In this document: piece by piece, positions 1 to 7,179 of the stretch
How the letters are laid out: every line of letters starts with the position of its first letter
Position numbering within the stretch: the stretch's first letter is position 1
Assembly: GCA_963677085.2 (NCBI GenBank)
Contig: CAXXFH010000006.1
Span: 372,001-436,000, forward strand
DNA length: 64,000 bases
Origin: G963677085 sp963677085
Lineage (GTDB): Bacteria > Planctomycetota > Planctomycetia > Pirellulales > Thermoguttaceae
Direction: 5' to 3'
Made by a program: the position numbers and the translations under genes
The notes under the pieces: model-generated
Databases searched by the model: none
What the model saw: only the letters and a program-made list of their open reading frames with translations
Told to the model about the DNA's origin: nothing

Positions 1-2
1 AG

Positions 3-140
3 TGTGTCCGTTGCTGGCGGTTTTCGTCGGGCCATTGGAGTGCCGTGCGTGCCTACCATCGGCTCTACGGCTACGACATGCGCCGTGGTAGCAACGGGAT
101 TTGGTACGCCACGGGAATTTTCGGTCGCAGTGCCTATTGA
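3..140 (+). CDS. C-terminal fragment, probable CAP/SCP-domain protein (5' end outside window)
   Basis: The frame is open from the window edge to a TGA at 138-140 and gives the last 45 residues of a protein. It contains SSGHW followed about 25 residues later by GSNGIWYATGIFGR. This fits the end of a CAP (SCP-like) domain, where an S-x-GH motif precedes a glycine-rich, aromatic last strand. Only the tail is visible, so the family call is an inference from spacing and composition. A second frame is also open to 153 but has no recognisable pattern. Confidence 0.45.
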   Translation, partial: CVRCWRFSSGHWSAVRAYHRLYGYDMRRGSNGIWYATGIFGRSAY

Positions 141-161
141 CACCGTCTATTGATGTTTCCT

Positions 162-306
162 GGTTCCCACGCTGTAGCGTGGGAACCCAAGCTGCGACGC
201 TTCGCGTCGTTGATCTCACGATGGACACAAAGTTCGTTTTGCGATAAAACTCGACGCAATGTGTCGCCTTCGTGGAGATGGGTTCCCAAGCTGGGTCTTG
301 GGAACC
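162..306. repeat. Two REP-like palindromes of the GGTTCCCA/TGGGAACC family
   Basis: Two imperfect palindromes sit in the gap before the dehydrogenase gene, at 162-188 (arms GGTTCCCACGC / GCGTGGGAACC) and 281-306 (GGTTCCCAAG / CTTGGGAACC). The same family recurs at 3346, 42440, 45227, 48059, 48951 and 59103. The second copy was read through when the downstream frame was extended to an upstream ATG, which supports the later start chosen for that gene. Confidence 0.8.
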
Positions 307-361
307 AGGGAAGCGGGAACTCGGAGGCCAGAAAAGGACGGATCGTCAGTCAGGATGTTTC

Positions 362-1774
362 ATGGACGAGAACTACGACTTATTCTCTCAAGACGAAGCG
401 GCCCGGCGCCGCGCGCGGCAATACGCTGAGGATCTCGTCACTCGGCGTTCGGCGATCGAAGGTTCCGGCGTGCCAACGCCGGCCATTGCGATCGACTCGG
501 TCGGCATCGTCGGTGCAGGCATGATGGGTGCGGCCATTGCGGCCGTTCACCTGAAGCAGAACCGCCGCGTAACGCTTTATGACCAAGCTGCCGAGGCACT
601 GGCAACTTGCCGCGAGCGCATTGCCGAGGAATTGACCGAGGGACTTTCACGCGACGAAGCCCACCGGCGCGCGGAGCAGTTGGTTGAACTCACCGCGAAT
701 GTCGCGCGGGTTGCTCGTTGCGATCTGGTGATTGAGTCGATCGTCGAGAAGTTGGAGGTCAAGCGGCAATTGTTCGCTGCACTAAAGCCGCATTGTACTG
801 ATCGAACGATTTTGGCGTCGAACACGTCGACCATCCCGATCACGCGTCTGGCCCAAACGCTGGATAACCCGGAACGGTTTTGCGGCCTGCATTTCTTCCA
901 CCCGGTGCGGCGGCGGCCCTTGGTCGAGATCATCCGCGGTGAACGAACGTCGGCCGATACGTTGGCGGCCGTCGAGTCGCACGCCCGAACGATCGACAAG
1001 GTACCGATTGTGGTGGCCGACGGGCCAGGCTTTTTGGTCAATCGCCTGTTGTTTCCCTATCTGGGCGAGGCGTTGGAGCTGTTGCTGGAAGGGGCCTCAG
1101 TCGAGCAGATTGAGCAGGCGGCCACGGCGTTTGGCATGGCCAAGGGGCCGTTGGCATTGCTCGACGAAATTGGGCTCGACACCACTCTGCAGGGAGGTTG
1201 GGTCCTTTGGGAGGCGTTCCCCGAGCGGATTGTCGCGTCGCCGTTGCTGGTCACGATGGTCAAGCAAAAGCGGTTGGGTCAGAAGGTCGGGCGGGGGTTT
1301 TTCTTGTACGACGACATAAATGAAGCGGGAAACGGAAAGCGGAAAGCGGAACAGGGAAGGGGAAAGCCCCAGGCGGAAGGTGAACAGGGGAAAGCGGAAG
1401 CCGACCTCAGCTTTCCGCCTTCTGCCTTCCGCTTTGTCCAAGGGCGTCCTGATCCGGAGGTCAACGAGTTGATTGGCCGGTGGGCCAAGCCGCCCCAAGA
1501 TCATACGCCGCAAGGGATTATCGAACGTTTGCTGCTACCCATGGTGGTCGAGGCCTCGCGGATTCTCGAAGAGGGACAGGTGACCGATCCTGGCGAGATC
1601 GACCTGGCAGTGCTCTATGGTCTGGGGTTTCCGAAGGATCGTGGGGGGCTATTGTGGTGGGCCGATGAGATGACGCCGACCGAAATATTGCGGCGTTTGG
1701 CGGCTCTAGGCGATTTGGGGGCTCGGGTACAACCCACCCGATTGCTGCGGGAGCTTGTGGTCCGGCCACTTTGA
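362..1774 (+). CDS. 3-hydroxyacyl-CoA dehydrogenase
   Basis: NAD-dependent 3-hydroxyacyl-CoA dehydrogenase (470 aa), which oxidises L-3-hydroxyacyl-CoA in fatty-acid beta-oxidation. It resembles the dehydrogenase half of FadB/FadJ without the enoyl-CoA hydratase part. The Rossmann motif VGIVGAGMMGAAIA lies near residues 46-59, SNTSTIP and the catalytic-His segment GLHFFHPV follow, then the first C-terminal domain (DGPGFLVNR). A second C-terminal domain runs from about residue 360 (PQGIIERLLLP to GFPKDRGG). I chose the ATG at 362 because the frame upstream of it runs through a REP palindrome; AGGA lies just upstream. Residues of about 319-360 are encoded by a purine-rich GGAAAGC repeat with an inverted copy, an in-frame insertion between the two C-terminal domains. 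The partner hydratase and thiolase are not nearby. Confidence 0.9.
   Translation: MDENYDLFSQDEAARRRARQYAEDLVTRRSAIEGSGVPTPAIAIDSVGIVGAGMMGAAIAAVHLKQNRRVTLYDQAAEALATCRERIAEELTEGLSRDEAHRRAEQLVELTANVARVARCDLVIESIVEKLEVKRQLFAALKPHCTDRTILASNTSTIPITRLAQTLDNPERFCGLHFFHPVRRRPLVEIIRGERTSADTLAAVESHARTIDKVPIVVADGPGFLVNRLLFPYLGEALELLLEGASVEQIEQAATAFGMAKGPLALLDEIGLDTTLQGGWVLWEAFPERIVASPLLVTMVKQKRLGQKVGRGFFLYDDINEAGNGKRKAEQGRGKPQAEGEQGKAEADLSFPPSAFRFVQGRPDPEVNELIGRWAKPPQDHTPQGIIERLLLPMVVEASRILEEGQVTDPGEIDLAVLYGLGFPKDRGGLLWWADEMTPTEILRRLAALGDLGARVQPTRLLRELVVRPL
1320..1440 (+). repeat. In-frame low-complexity GGAAAGC repeat inside the dehydrogenase gene
   Basis: Tandem variants of GGAAAGC and GCGGAAAGC are followed by the reverse complement: AAAGCGGAAG at 1391-1400 pairs perfectly with CTTCCGCTTT at 1426-1435. 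The reading frame stays open and yields a Lys/Glu/Gly-rich linker. A related purine tract occurs in a gap at about 7107-7127. Confidence 0.8.
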
Positions 1775-1790
1775 CTTACACGGGTGTCAT

Positions 1791-1833
1791 GGGCGGCTTG
1801 TCTGCCCTTGCCGCAGCGGCAGACAAGCCGCCC
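1791..1833. repeat. 16-bp perfect inverted repeat (REP-like)
   Basis: The arms GGGCGGCTTGTCTGCC (1791-1806) and GGCAGACAAGCCGCCC (1818-1833) are fully complementary, with loop CTTGCCGCAGC. The preceding GGGTGTCATG resembles the GGGTGCCA head of other repeats in the window (3213, 15545, 46318). Confidence 0.8.
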
Positions 1834-1938
1834 AGGGCGTCCATCGATCGTGGGAATAACCGGACAGCGGGCAGGCATTTTTCCTCCTGCGCCTTCTCAA
1901 AATGTGAGTGTTGGTGTATGGTGAGCACATAGATTGCG

Positions 1939-1947
1939 TGCTAAAAT
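1939..1947 (+). promoter_or_regulatory. Candidate extended -10 promoter for the DUF1559 gene
   Basis: TGCTAAAAT fits the extended -10 form TGnTATAAT (four of six core bases plus TG). No good -35 box is present, which extended -10 promoters can tolerate. A nearly identical TGCTAAACT lies upstream of the AraC-family regulator at 33276-33283. Confidence 0.35.
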
Positions 1948-2127
1948 CGCCTGTTTTGGCAGGAAAGTTGGCGAGCAGAGCCAAAACCTTTGCCGGCATT
2001 TGGGGTTTAATCTTACTGCCGGAGGGTGTTTTTTGGGCCAGTGGTGGCTTTGTTTGCCCGCTTTAGCGGCACGTTTTCTCGTTCTTATCTTTGGGCATAC
2101 TTCAAGAGTATTCGGAGGAGGAGTGGC

Positions 2128-3183
2128 ATGAATCGCATTCGCGCGCCACGTGGGTTTACGTTGGTGGAGCTACTGGTTGTTATCGCTATCATTGGCATCT
2201 TGATCGCTTTGTTGTTGCCTGCCGTGCAAGCCGCCCGCGAGGCTGCCCGACGGGCCCAGTGCACCAACAACCTGAAGCAGTTGGGTCTGGCAGTTCTCAA
2301 CTATGAGAACGCCATGCGGACCCTACCGATTAACTGGGGGGAGGGCGACATAGGTGACGCTCCTGCGGCCCCGTCGGGTGATATCTATGGGCACAGTTGG
2401 TTGACGATGATCCTGCCCTATGTCGAACTGGATACGGTGTACAAAAACGCGGAGGATTACTTTGGGACGAATTGGAAGTACGGCCATGGCTGGCCTGCAC
2501 CGACGAATACGACGACCGAGCATCCGGCCGTCTTTCCGGTCAGTGCGTTCAATTGCCCGTCCGACACGCATAACAGCGGGTTGTTGGACAATCAGCTGTT
2601 GGCCGACGGCGTTGACGTGGGCATTACCAATTACAAGTCGGTAGCCGGGGCGAATTGGCAGGGAACGACGGGCGTCGCACATTATCGAAAGCAGGATGTG
2701 TTGCCTGCTGACGGGGGGCCGTATGGCGGGCGCAATGCCAGCTCGTACGACGGCCTCGATTACGGCGACGGAGCGATCTGCCGCGGAATGGGGCCGCAGG
2801 TTACCAAAACTACCACTACTGGTAGCAAGATCACCAAGGGCAAGGCGATTGTCACCCGCATGCGCGACTTCCGCGACGGTGCAAGTAACACGTTGGTCAT
2901 CGGCGAGTCGATCCCCGAGTATTGTGCCTTTTCGGCCTGGTTTTGGTTCCAAGGCTCGATTGGCACCTGTGGCCTACCGATGAACTACACGCCCGACGGA
3001 CAGCAGAATCCTACGGCTACCGACTGGACGCAGTCGATGGGTTTCATGAGTCGTCACACGGGCGGGGGAAACTTCACCATGGGCGACGGCAGCGTTCGCT
3101 TCATCAGCGAGACGATCGCCATCGACATTTACCATGGCCTAGCCACGATCGACGGTGGTGAACTGGCCCAGGTTCCCGAATAA
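2128..3183 (+). CDS. DUF1559 domain protein with prepilin-type N-terminus
   Basis: This 351-aa protein belongs to the large planctomycete DUF1559 family of unknown function. The N-terminus has the type IV prepilin cleavage and methylation motif GFTLVELLVVIAIIGILIALLLP, followed by AVQAAREAARRAQCTNNLKQ. The family's C-terminal H-x-DG-like motif appears near the end as NFTMGDGSVRFIS. It is expected to be processed by a prepilin peptidase and exposed at the cell surface or periplasm. The ATG at 2128 is chosen because GGAGGAGG lies seven bases upstream and the N-terminus then matches the family; the frame is open further upstream only in leader sequence. A terminator follows at 3291. Confidence 0.93.
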   Translation: MNRIRAPRGFTLVELLVVIAIIGILIALLLPAVQAAREAARRAQCTNNLKQLGLAVLNYENAMRTLPINWGEGDIGDAPAAPSGDIYGHSWLTMILPYVELDTVYKNAEDYFGTNWKYGHGWPAPTNTTTEHPAVFPVSAFNCPSDTHNSGLLDNQLLADGVDVGITNYKSVAGANWQGTTGVAHYRKQDVLPADGGPYGGRNASSYDGLDYGDGAICRGMGPQVTKTTTTGSKITKGKAIVTRMRDFRDGASNTLVIGESIPEYCAFSAWFWFQGSIGTCGLPMNYTPDGQQNPTATDWTQSMGFMSRHTGGGNFTMGDGSVRFISETIAIDIYHGLATIDGGELAQVPE

Positions 3184-3290
3184 GTAGGCTATGCTTCAGC
3201 ATGGCGCGGATTGGGTGCCACTGGCTGCTTGCCAGCCAGTGCCGACACGGGCTGATTGTTGTCCGTGTCATCCGTGGTTGGATAAACACA

Positions 3291-3330
3291 GCCCAGGGTG
3301 GTCGCAAGGCGGCGCACCCTGGGCTTTTTT
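3291..3330 (+). terminator. Intrinsic terminator after the DUF1559 gene
   Basis: GCCCAGGGTG (3291-3300) pairs with CACCCTGGGC (3315-3324) and is followed by six T at 3325-3330. The 14-base loop is GTCGCAAGGCGGCG. It follows the DUF1559 stop codon by about 110 bases. Confidence 0.75.
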
Positions 3331-3345
3331 ATTTCTCGTTTTCCT

Positions 3346-3370
3346 CGTTCCCATGCTTCGCGTGGGAACG
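3346..3370. repeat. REP-like palindrome, GTTCCCA family
   Basis: CGTTCCCATGC and GCGTGGGAACG form the arms. It is a variant of the family seen at 162 and 48951. Confidence 0.7.
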
Positions 3371-3663
3371 CACGGGCCCGACGCTTTGCGTCGCGACGTG
3401 CCGAGAGGGTGTCTGCTCGCATTCCACGGACGCAGAGCGTCCCGCCTTGCGTGGGAACTAGGAGCCAGCAAACGTATCTGCGGCGTGGAGGCCAGCCGAT
3501 GGTGAGGTGCCCGCGACCTTGACGCCTCACGTTGAAACCTCACAATAGGCGGTTTCCGGGGTGGCAGGGGCAGCTTGTCTGTTCGTGTTCGGCACTGGCT
3601 GGCAAAGCAGCCAATGGCACCCAGACGTCAGGATAGCGTGTCGAAACTGGGGGGGAGCTTATC

Positions 3664-4404
3664 GTGGCCAAGTTTGCCGTGATCTTGCCTGCTGCCGGGC
3701 GTAGCAGCCGGTTCAAAGATAATCACTATAAGAAGGTCTTTGCGCCGTTGGCGAATCGGGCCGTTTGGTTGCATTCGGCCGAACGTTTTCTCAACCGCGA
3801 CGACGTAGTGCAACTGCTGGTGGTCATTTCGCCGGAGGATCGCGAGCAGTTTTATTTCAAATTCGGTTCGAACATTGCCATCCTGGGGATCGACGTGGTC
3901 CACGGCGGGGCCGAACGTTCGGATTCGGTTGAAGCGGCGCTCGCACACGTAAAGCCCGAGGCCGAGTTTGTTTGCATCCACGACGCTGCTCGTCCTTGCC
4001 TGGCCGAGGCCTGGGTCGACAAGGTTTTCGATGTGGCCATGAAGTCGGACGCGGCCATTTTGGCTACGCCCGTTTCTGGCACGTTGAAACGGGTAGGGGC
4101 CGACCACAAGATTGAAGAAACCGTTTCACGTGCCGGGTTGTGGGAAGCCCAAACGCCGCAAGTCTTCCGCCGCACGCTGTTGATGGAGGCCTACGCCAAA
4201 CGCGACGGTTTTCAGGCGACCGACGACGCCCAACTGATCGAACGCATTGGCCATCCAGTCGCAGTCGTGCCCGGCTCGCCGATGAACCTGAAGATCACCA
4301 CGAAGGAAGACCTCCGCCTGGCCGAGCAAGCGATGAAAGCGCTGCCTAAGCCCAAGCTGCAAGGGCCGCTGCATCCGTTTGCGGGCGACGATATGTGGAG
4401 GTGA
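3664..4404 (+). CDS. ispD: 2-C-methyl-D-erythritol 4-phosphate cytidylyltransferase
   Basis: IspD (246 aa) couples CTP to 2-C-methyl-D-erythritol 4-phosphate in the non-mevalonate isoprenoid pathway. The nucleotide-binding start VILPAAGRSSRFK has a slightly atypical version of the AAGxGxRM loop. HDAARP, the TPQ-F segment (WEAQTPQVFRRTLL), TDDAQLIE and the C-terminal NLKITTKEDL follow in family order. The start is GTG at 3664 with GGGGGAG seven bases upstream. Length is usual for the family. It stands alone, with repeat-filled gaps on both sides. Confidence 0.93.
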   Translation: MAKFAVILPAAGRSSRFKDNHYKKVFAPLANRAVWLHSAERFLNRDDVVQLLVVISPEDREQFYFKFGSNIAILGIDVVHGGAERSDSVEAALAHVKPEAEFVCIHDAARPCLAEAWVDKVFDVAMKSDAAILATPVSGTLKRVGADHKIEETVSRAGLWEAQTPQVFRRTLLMEAYAKRDGFQATDDAQLIERIGHPVAVVPGSPMNLKITTKEDLRLAEQAMKALPKPKLQGPLHPFAGDDMWR

Positions 4405-4439
4405 GGAGAGGGGGTGGGAAGAGGAGGCGCATTGCCTTG

Positions 4440-4625
4440 GCAACGCGCCTAGCCCCAACGGGGCGTTCGTTAATAGCCGGGGGCGTAAGCCCCTGGTTCG
4501 TGTTGTGTTTCCGAGACGAAGCCCCAGCAGGGTGGGTGGCATGCCTTGCCAGTCGCCCCGCTGGGGCTCAAAGATAAAAGGTTTTCGGGGCTTTTCCCAG
4601 GGGCTTGCGCCCCTGGCTATTGCCG
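4440..4625. repeat. Cluster of AGCCCC / GGGGCT palindromes
   Basis: The gap between ispD and tyrS contains several mutually complementary units: GCCCCAACGGGGC near 4450, GGGGGCGTAAGCCCCT near 4480, AGCCCCAGCAGGGTG with CGCCCCGCTGGGGCT near 4520-4570, and CAGGGGCTTGCGCCCCTG near 4599-4616. Related units occur near 50235 and 35967. There is no coding evidence here. Confidence 0.75.
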
Positions 4626-4664
4626 ATCGTCCCTTCGGGACTCGCGAAAACCTCGCGTTATCCG

Positions 4665-4696
4665 CTGACTTCCGACCACTAACAACCAACAACTCC
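4665..4696 (+). repeat. Low-complexity ACTAACAAC tract abutting tyrS
   Basis: A degenerate tandem of CTGAC/CTAAC/CAAC units runs up to the tyrS ATG and leaves no clear Shine-Dalgarno sequence. Similar tracts end directly before actB (36055) and fusA (28083). Confidence 0.5.
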
Positions 4697-4697
4697 C

Positions 4698-5978
4698 ATG
4701 TCTATCTTCTCCGAACTCCGCTGGCGTCAACTGATCAACCAAACCACCGACGACGAGAACCTGCCCGGCTGGCTCGATGCGAAGCCACGGACGCTGTACG
4801 CTGGGTTCGATCCCACGGCCGATAGCCTACATGTGGGCCACTTGATGGCGTTGATGATTCTGCGCCGCTTTCAGCAGGCAGGCCACCGGCCGATCGCGCT
4901 GGTCGGCGGGGCTACCGGGATGATCGGCGACCCCAGCGGCAAGAGCGAGGAACGCAACCTGCTCTCGGTCGACGTGTTGCGCGCCAATGTCGACGCCATG
5001 GAGGTCCAACTGCGCCGTTTCCTCGACTTCGACGCCGGCTCGAACGCGGCCCTGTTGGTCAACAACTACGACTGGATGGGCAAGTTCGGCTACCTCGAAT
5101 TCCTCCGCGATATCGGCAAACACTTTCCCGTGAACGTGATGCTGACGAAAGACTCGGTTAAAAGTCGGCTCACGCGGAGCGACGCCGGCCTAAGCTACAC
5201 CGAGTTTAGCTACATGCTCTTGCAGGCCTACGACTTCGTTCACCTGCACGACGCGCACGGCTGCGAGCTTCAGGTGGGCGGCAGCGACCAGTGGGGCAAT
5301 ATCACGGCCGGGATCGACCTGGGCCGACGCATGCGAGGCGCTCAACTCTACGGCATGACCTGCCCATTGCTGACGAAGAGCGACGGCACGAAGATGGGCA
5401 AGACCGAGTCGGGCGCACTGTGGCTCGACCCGGAAAAGACGACCCCCTACCAGTTCTACCAGTATTGGATCAACCTGGACGACGCCGACGTCGGCACCTG
5501 CCTGCGATTCTTCACTGACTTAGGCGCGGACGAGATCGAAGCCGTATTGGTCGAGCACCAAGAGGACCGCGGTCGCCGCGTGGCTCAACGCCGTTTGGCT
5601 ACCGAGCTGACTCGTTTGGTTCACGACGATGATGGTCTTTCGATTGCGCAGCGTGCGACGGAGATCTTCTTCGGTGCCGAGATCAGCGAACTTAACGACG
5701 CCCAGTTGATCGGCATCTTTGCCGATGTGCCGAGCAAGGAGTTGCCGCGAGCGCGCTTAGCGAGCGAAGGCGTGCCGATCATCGAGGCGTTCGTAGCGGC
5801 CGGGTTAGCCAAGTCGAACAGCGAAGCTCGACGCACCGTTACCCAGGGTGGCGCGTACATCAACAACCGCCGCGCAGAGGGCGTCGACCAGATCCTCTCG
5901 GTGGCCAACTTGGCCAGCGAGACGATCATGGTGCTGCGCTCGGGCAAGAAGAAATACGCCTTGCTGAGGTTTGTCTGA
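4698..5978 (+). CDS. tyrS: Tyrosyl-tRNA synthetase
   Basis: TyrS (426 aa), a class I aminoacyl-tRNA synthetase that charges tRNA-Tyr in the cytoplasm. AGFDPTADSLHVGHLM carries the HIGH-type motif (HVGH), and the tyrosine-recognition segment QAYDFVHL with VGGSDQWGNI follows. The KMSKS-type loop is KMGKT. The C-terminus is an S4-like RNA-binding domain (from about residue 360, ASEGVPIIEAF to GKKKYALLRF). The ATG at 4698 follows a low-complexity tract with no obvious ribosome binding site. A cognate tRNA-Tyr is at 11546. Confidence 0.97.
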   Translation: MSIFSELRWRQLINQTTDDENLPGWLDAKPRTLYAGFDPTADSLHVGHLMALMILRRFQQAGHRPIALVGGATGMIGDPSGKSEERNLLSVDVLRANVDAMEVQLRRFLDFDAGSNAALLVNNYDWMGKFGYLEFLRDIGKHFPVNVMLTKDSVKSRLTRSDAGLSYTEFSYMLLQAYDFVHLHDAHGCELQVGGSDQWGNITAGIDLGRRMRGAQLYGMTCPLLTKSDGTKMGKTESGALWLDPEKTTPYQFYQYWINLDDADVGTCLRFFTDLGADEIEAVLVEHQEDRGRRVAQRRLATELTRLVHDDDGLSIAQRATEIFFGAEISELNDAQLIGIFADVPSKELPRARLASEGVPIIEAFVAAGLAKSNSEARRTVTQGGAYINNRRAEGVDQILSVANLASETIMVLRSGKKKYALLRFV

Positions 5979-6061
5979 CGCCGACCCTACCGGCGCACAC
6001 CCTCAGCGGCGAACTCCTTGACGCGGCATAGAAGAAGACGCGTGAATTACCGACGCAGGCG

Positions 6062-6280
6062 TCAGTCTGGGCGAACCAGACTTGCCCGAGGGCCTTTGCC
6101 CCGGCGACGCCCACCATCATCGTCGTCTTCCAACTCGTAGCCGACGGGCTGACCCTCTTGGAGGTTGTCGAACCCTTGTGCTTCTACCGATGAATGATGG
6201 AAGAAGATATCACCGCGTTCCGCGGCAATGAATCCAAACCCTCGATCGGTGACCAACTTCTTAATCACGCCTTGCAGCAT
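6062..6280 (-). CDS. Cold-shock domain protein
   Basis: A 72-aa single cold-shock domain, expected to bind single-stranded RNA or DNA as an OB fold. RNP1 appears as RGFGFI and RNP2 as DIFFHHSSV; the double His in RNP2 differs from the common VFVHFS. An Asp-rich stretch and a basic C-terminal tail (GGRRRGKGP) follow. I use the ATG at 6280, where the protein aligns with the family; a longer frame to 6322 adds a Cys-rich leader with no support. GAGGG lies just upstream. It stands alone on the minus strand, with about 0.9 kb of non-coding DNA upstream that could hold a long leader. Confidence 0.88.
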   Translation of the reverse strand: MLQGVIKKLVTDRGFGFIAAERGDIFFHHSSVEAQGFDNLQEGQPVGYELEDDDDGGRRRGKGPRASLVRPD

Positions 6281-6639
6281 AGCTGCGACCCTCACACACG
6301 GCAGGCAACGCCCGCAGACCACGTTCGCTCGGCACGGCCAAGGCGATCGACTCGGCGACCGCCGCCAACGTGTCGAGCACTCAACTAGGGACTTATCACT
6401 AGAGCAGTGTGCCCAACGACGTGGTCAGCCTAACGCAACGGCGTGTCTGTCGCAAGCGCGATAGGGCCGTGTTCAGTGGTAAACCACGGACCGGAAACCT
6501 TACGGCCGTCGTGGGGGCCGGCCTGCTACTGGGAACCCCGTTTTTTCGGGCGATTCCTGGAAAAACGGGGGGGAAATCGCTGCTTGTCTGGCCTAGCGAC
6601 TAATTGTGCGTAACTTACGTGCCAACTCTCATTCTGTAG

Positions 6640-7091
6640 AGTAAAATGTAGGTAGAGAGTCGAGGTGCGTGAACAGGTGCTCAGTTGTGCCCGGCCCTAT
6701 TGACTCTTGCCCATAGAATGCTTTTGTCGATCGAATGAACGGGGGCATCGGTGAGTGAACGGCACGTGACAAGTGGGAGCCTGGCTTCAAGGGCCTCGCT
6801 TGCGGCCAGCCGTTCCGCGGAAATGTAAGCCTCAGTAAATCCGGTGGATTTCGTGTATCGACGTTGGCTGAGTTGCCGATAAACTAGACCAGAAGGGAAC
6901 ATTGGAACCGAGCCTCTCGCCCTATATTCCGGCGGAGGTGCCAACCCTATAGCGTTAGCTCGGATCACTTTCGGCTTGTGCGTAAGCACGCCCGATCCTT
7001 GCTAGTCTCGCAGCGACGCATCCGGTCGCAATTGGCGAGAGGTTTGATTCCAAGGCCGTCGGCCCTGTTCGCAGGTGCCGGCGGTTTTTTT
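6640..7091 (+). ncRNA. Candidate independent structured RNA
   Basis: The nearest upstream plus-strand gene ends 1.1 kb before the strong terminator at 7056-7091, and the next gene is on the other strand. The terminator therefore probably ends a non-coding transcript. Upstream of it, CTCGC and GCGAG enclose a GCGAC/GTCGC hairpin (about 7009-7038), and GTGC-GTAA-GCAC lies near 6976-6987. The 5' end is uncertain: TAAAAT at 6642-6647 is a weak -10, and TATATT at 6923-6928 with TTGGAA 15 bases before it is an alternative that would give about 155 bases. It does not match tmRNA, RNase P RNA or SRP RNA landmarks. Confidence 0.35.
7056..7091 (+). terminator. Intrinsic terminator with UUCG tetraloop
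   Basis: CCGTCGGC (7056-7063) pairs with GCCGGCGG (7077-7084) with one G-U. After a one-base bulge the stem continues as CCTG/CAGG around a UUCG loop closed by G-C. Seven T follow at 7085-7091. Confidence 0.85.
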
Positions 7092-7179
7092 ATGCGCGGG
7101 ATGAAGATGAAAAAGCGGAGGGCGGAAAGTGGCGAAGCCGCGAGCGGCGACATCCCCAATCAAAAATCCGCTTCCCTGG

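Larger units (their letters stand above)
1775..2127. other. Intergenic region: strong hairpin, candidate promoter, long leader
   Basis: This 353-base gap has no supportable gene. It begins with a 16-bp perfect inverted repeat (1791-1806 / 1818-1833, 11-base loop) just after the dehydrogenase stop codon. The hairpin could end transcription but has no T run. An extended -10 element lies at 1939-1947. The rest is the presumed leader of the DUF1559 gene, ending in the Shine-Dalgarno sequence GGAGGAGG at 2114-2121. Confidence 0.6.
3184..3663. other. Intergenic region rich in palindromes
   Basis: This 480-base gap contains no supportable gene. It holds two copies of the GGGTGCCACTGGCTG repeat family in opposite orientation (3213-3247 and 3591-3623), an intrinsic terminator (3291-3330) and a GTTCCCATGC palindrome (3346-3370) followed by further partial copies to about 3460. 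The Shine-Dalgarno sequence of ispD (GGGGGAG, 3651-3657) closes it. Confidence 0.7.
6281..7179. other. 900-base gene-free stretch with a structured plus-strand terminator
   Basis: No open frame here looks coding; the longest (about 100 codons, minus strand 6681-6989) has no family resemblance. Features seen are a 10-bp perfect hairpin at 6537-6546 / 6561-6570 (CCCCGTTTTT / AAAAACGGGG), a candidate structured RNA ending in a UUCG-loop terminator at 7056-7091, and a purine repeat at about 7107-7127 like the one inside the dehydrogenase gene. Confidence 0.6.

Noticed and set aside
3184..3663. CRISPR array or insertion sequence in the repeat-rich gaps
   Set aside because: The repeats are palindromes with irregular spacing, no constant-length spacers, and no cas or transposase gene is in the window.
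6490..6560. A third copy of motif B
   Set aside because: Some blocks match (GGCCGGCC, TCGGGCGATTCCT), but the GAAGCA hairpin is missing and gaps are needed; it is kept only as a possible degenerate relative, not as a feature.
6681..6989. A 102-codon minus-strand open frame
   Set aside because: No family resemblance, no ribosome binding site, and it overlaps the candidate structured RNA.
6640..7091. tmRNA or RNase P RNA at this locus
   Set aside because: No GAGGAAAGTCC block of RNase P, no tRNA-like acceptor ends or GTTCGA T-arm with pairing flanks of tmRNA. GGTTTGATTCC has no complementary stem.
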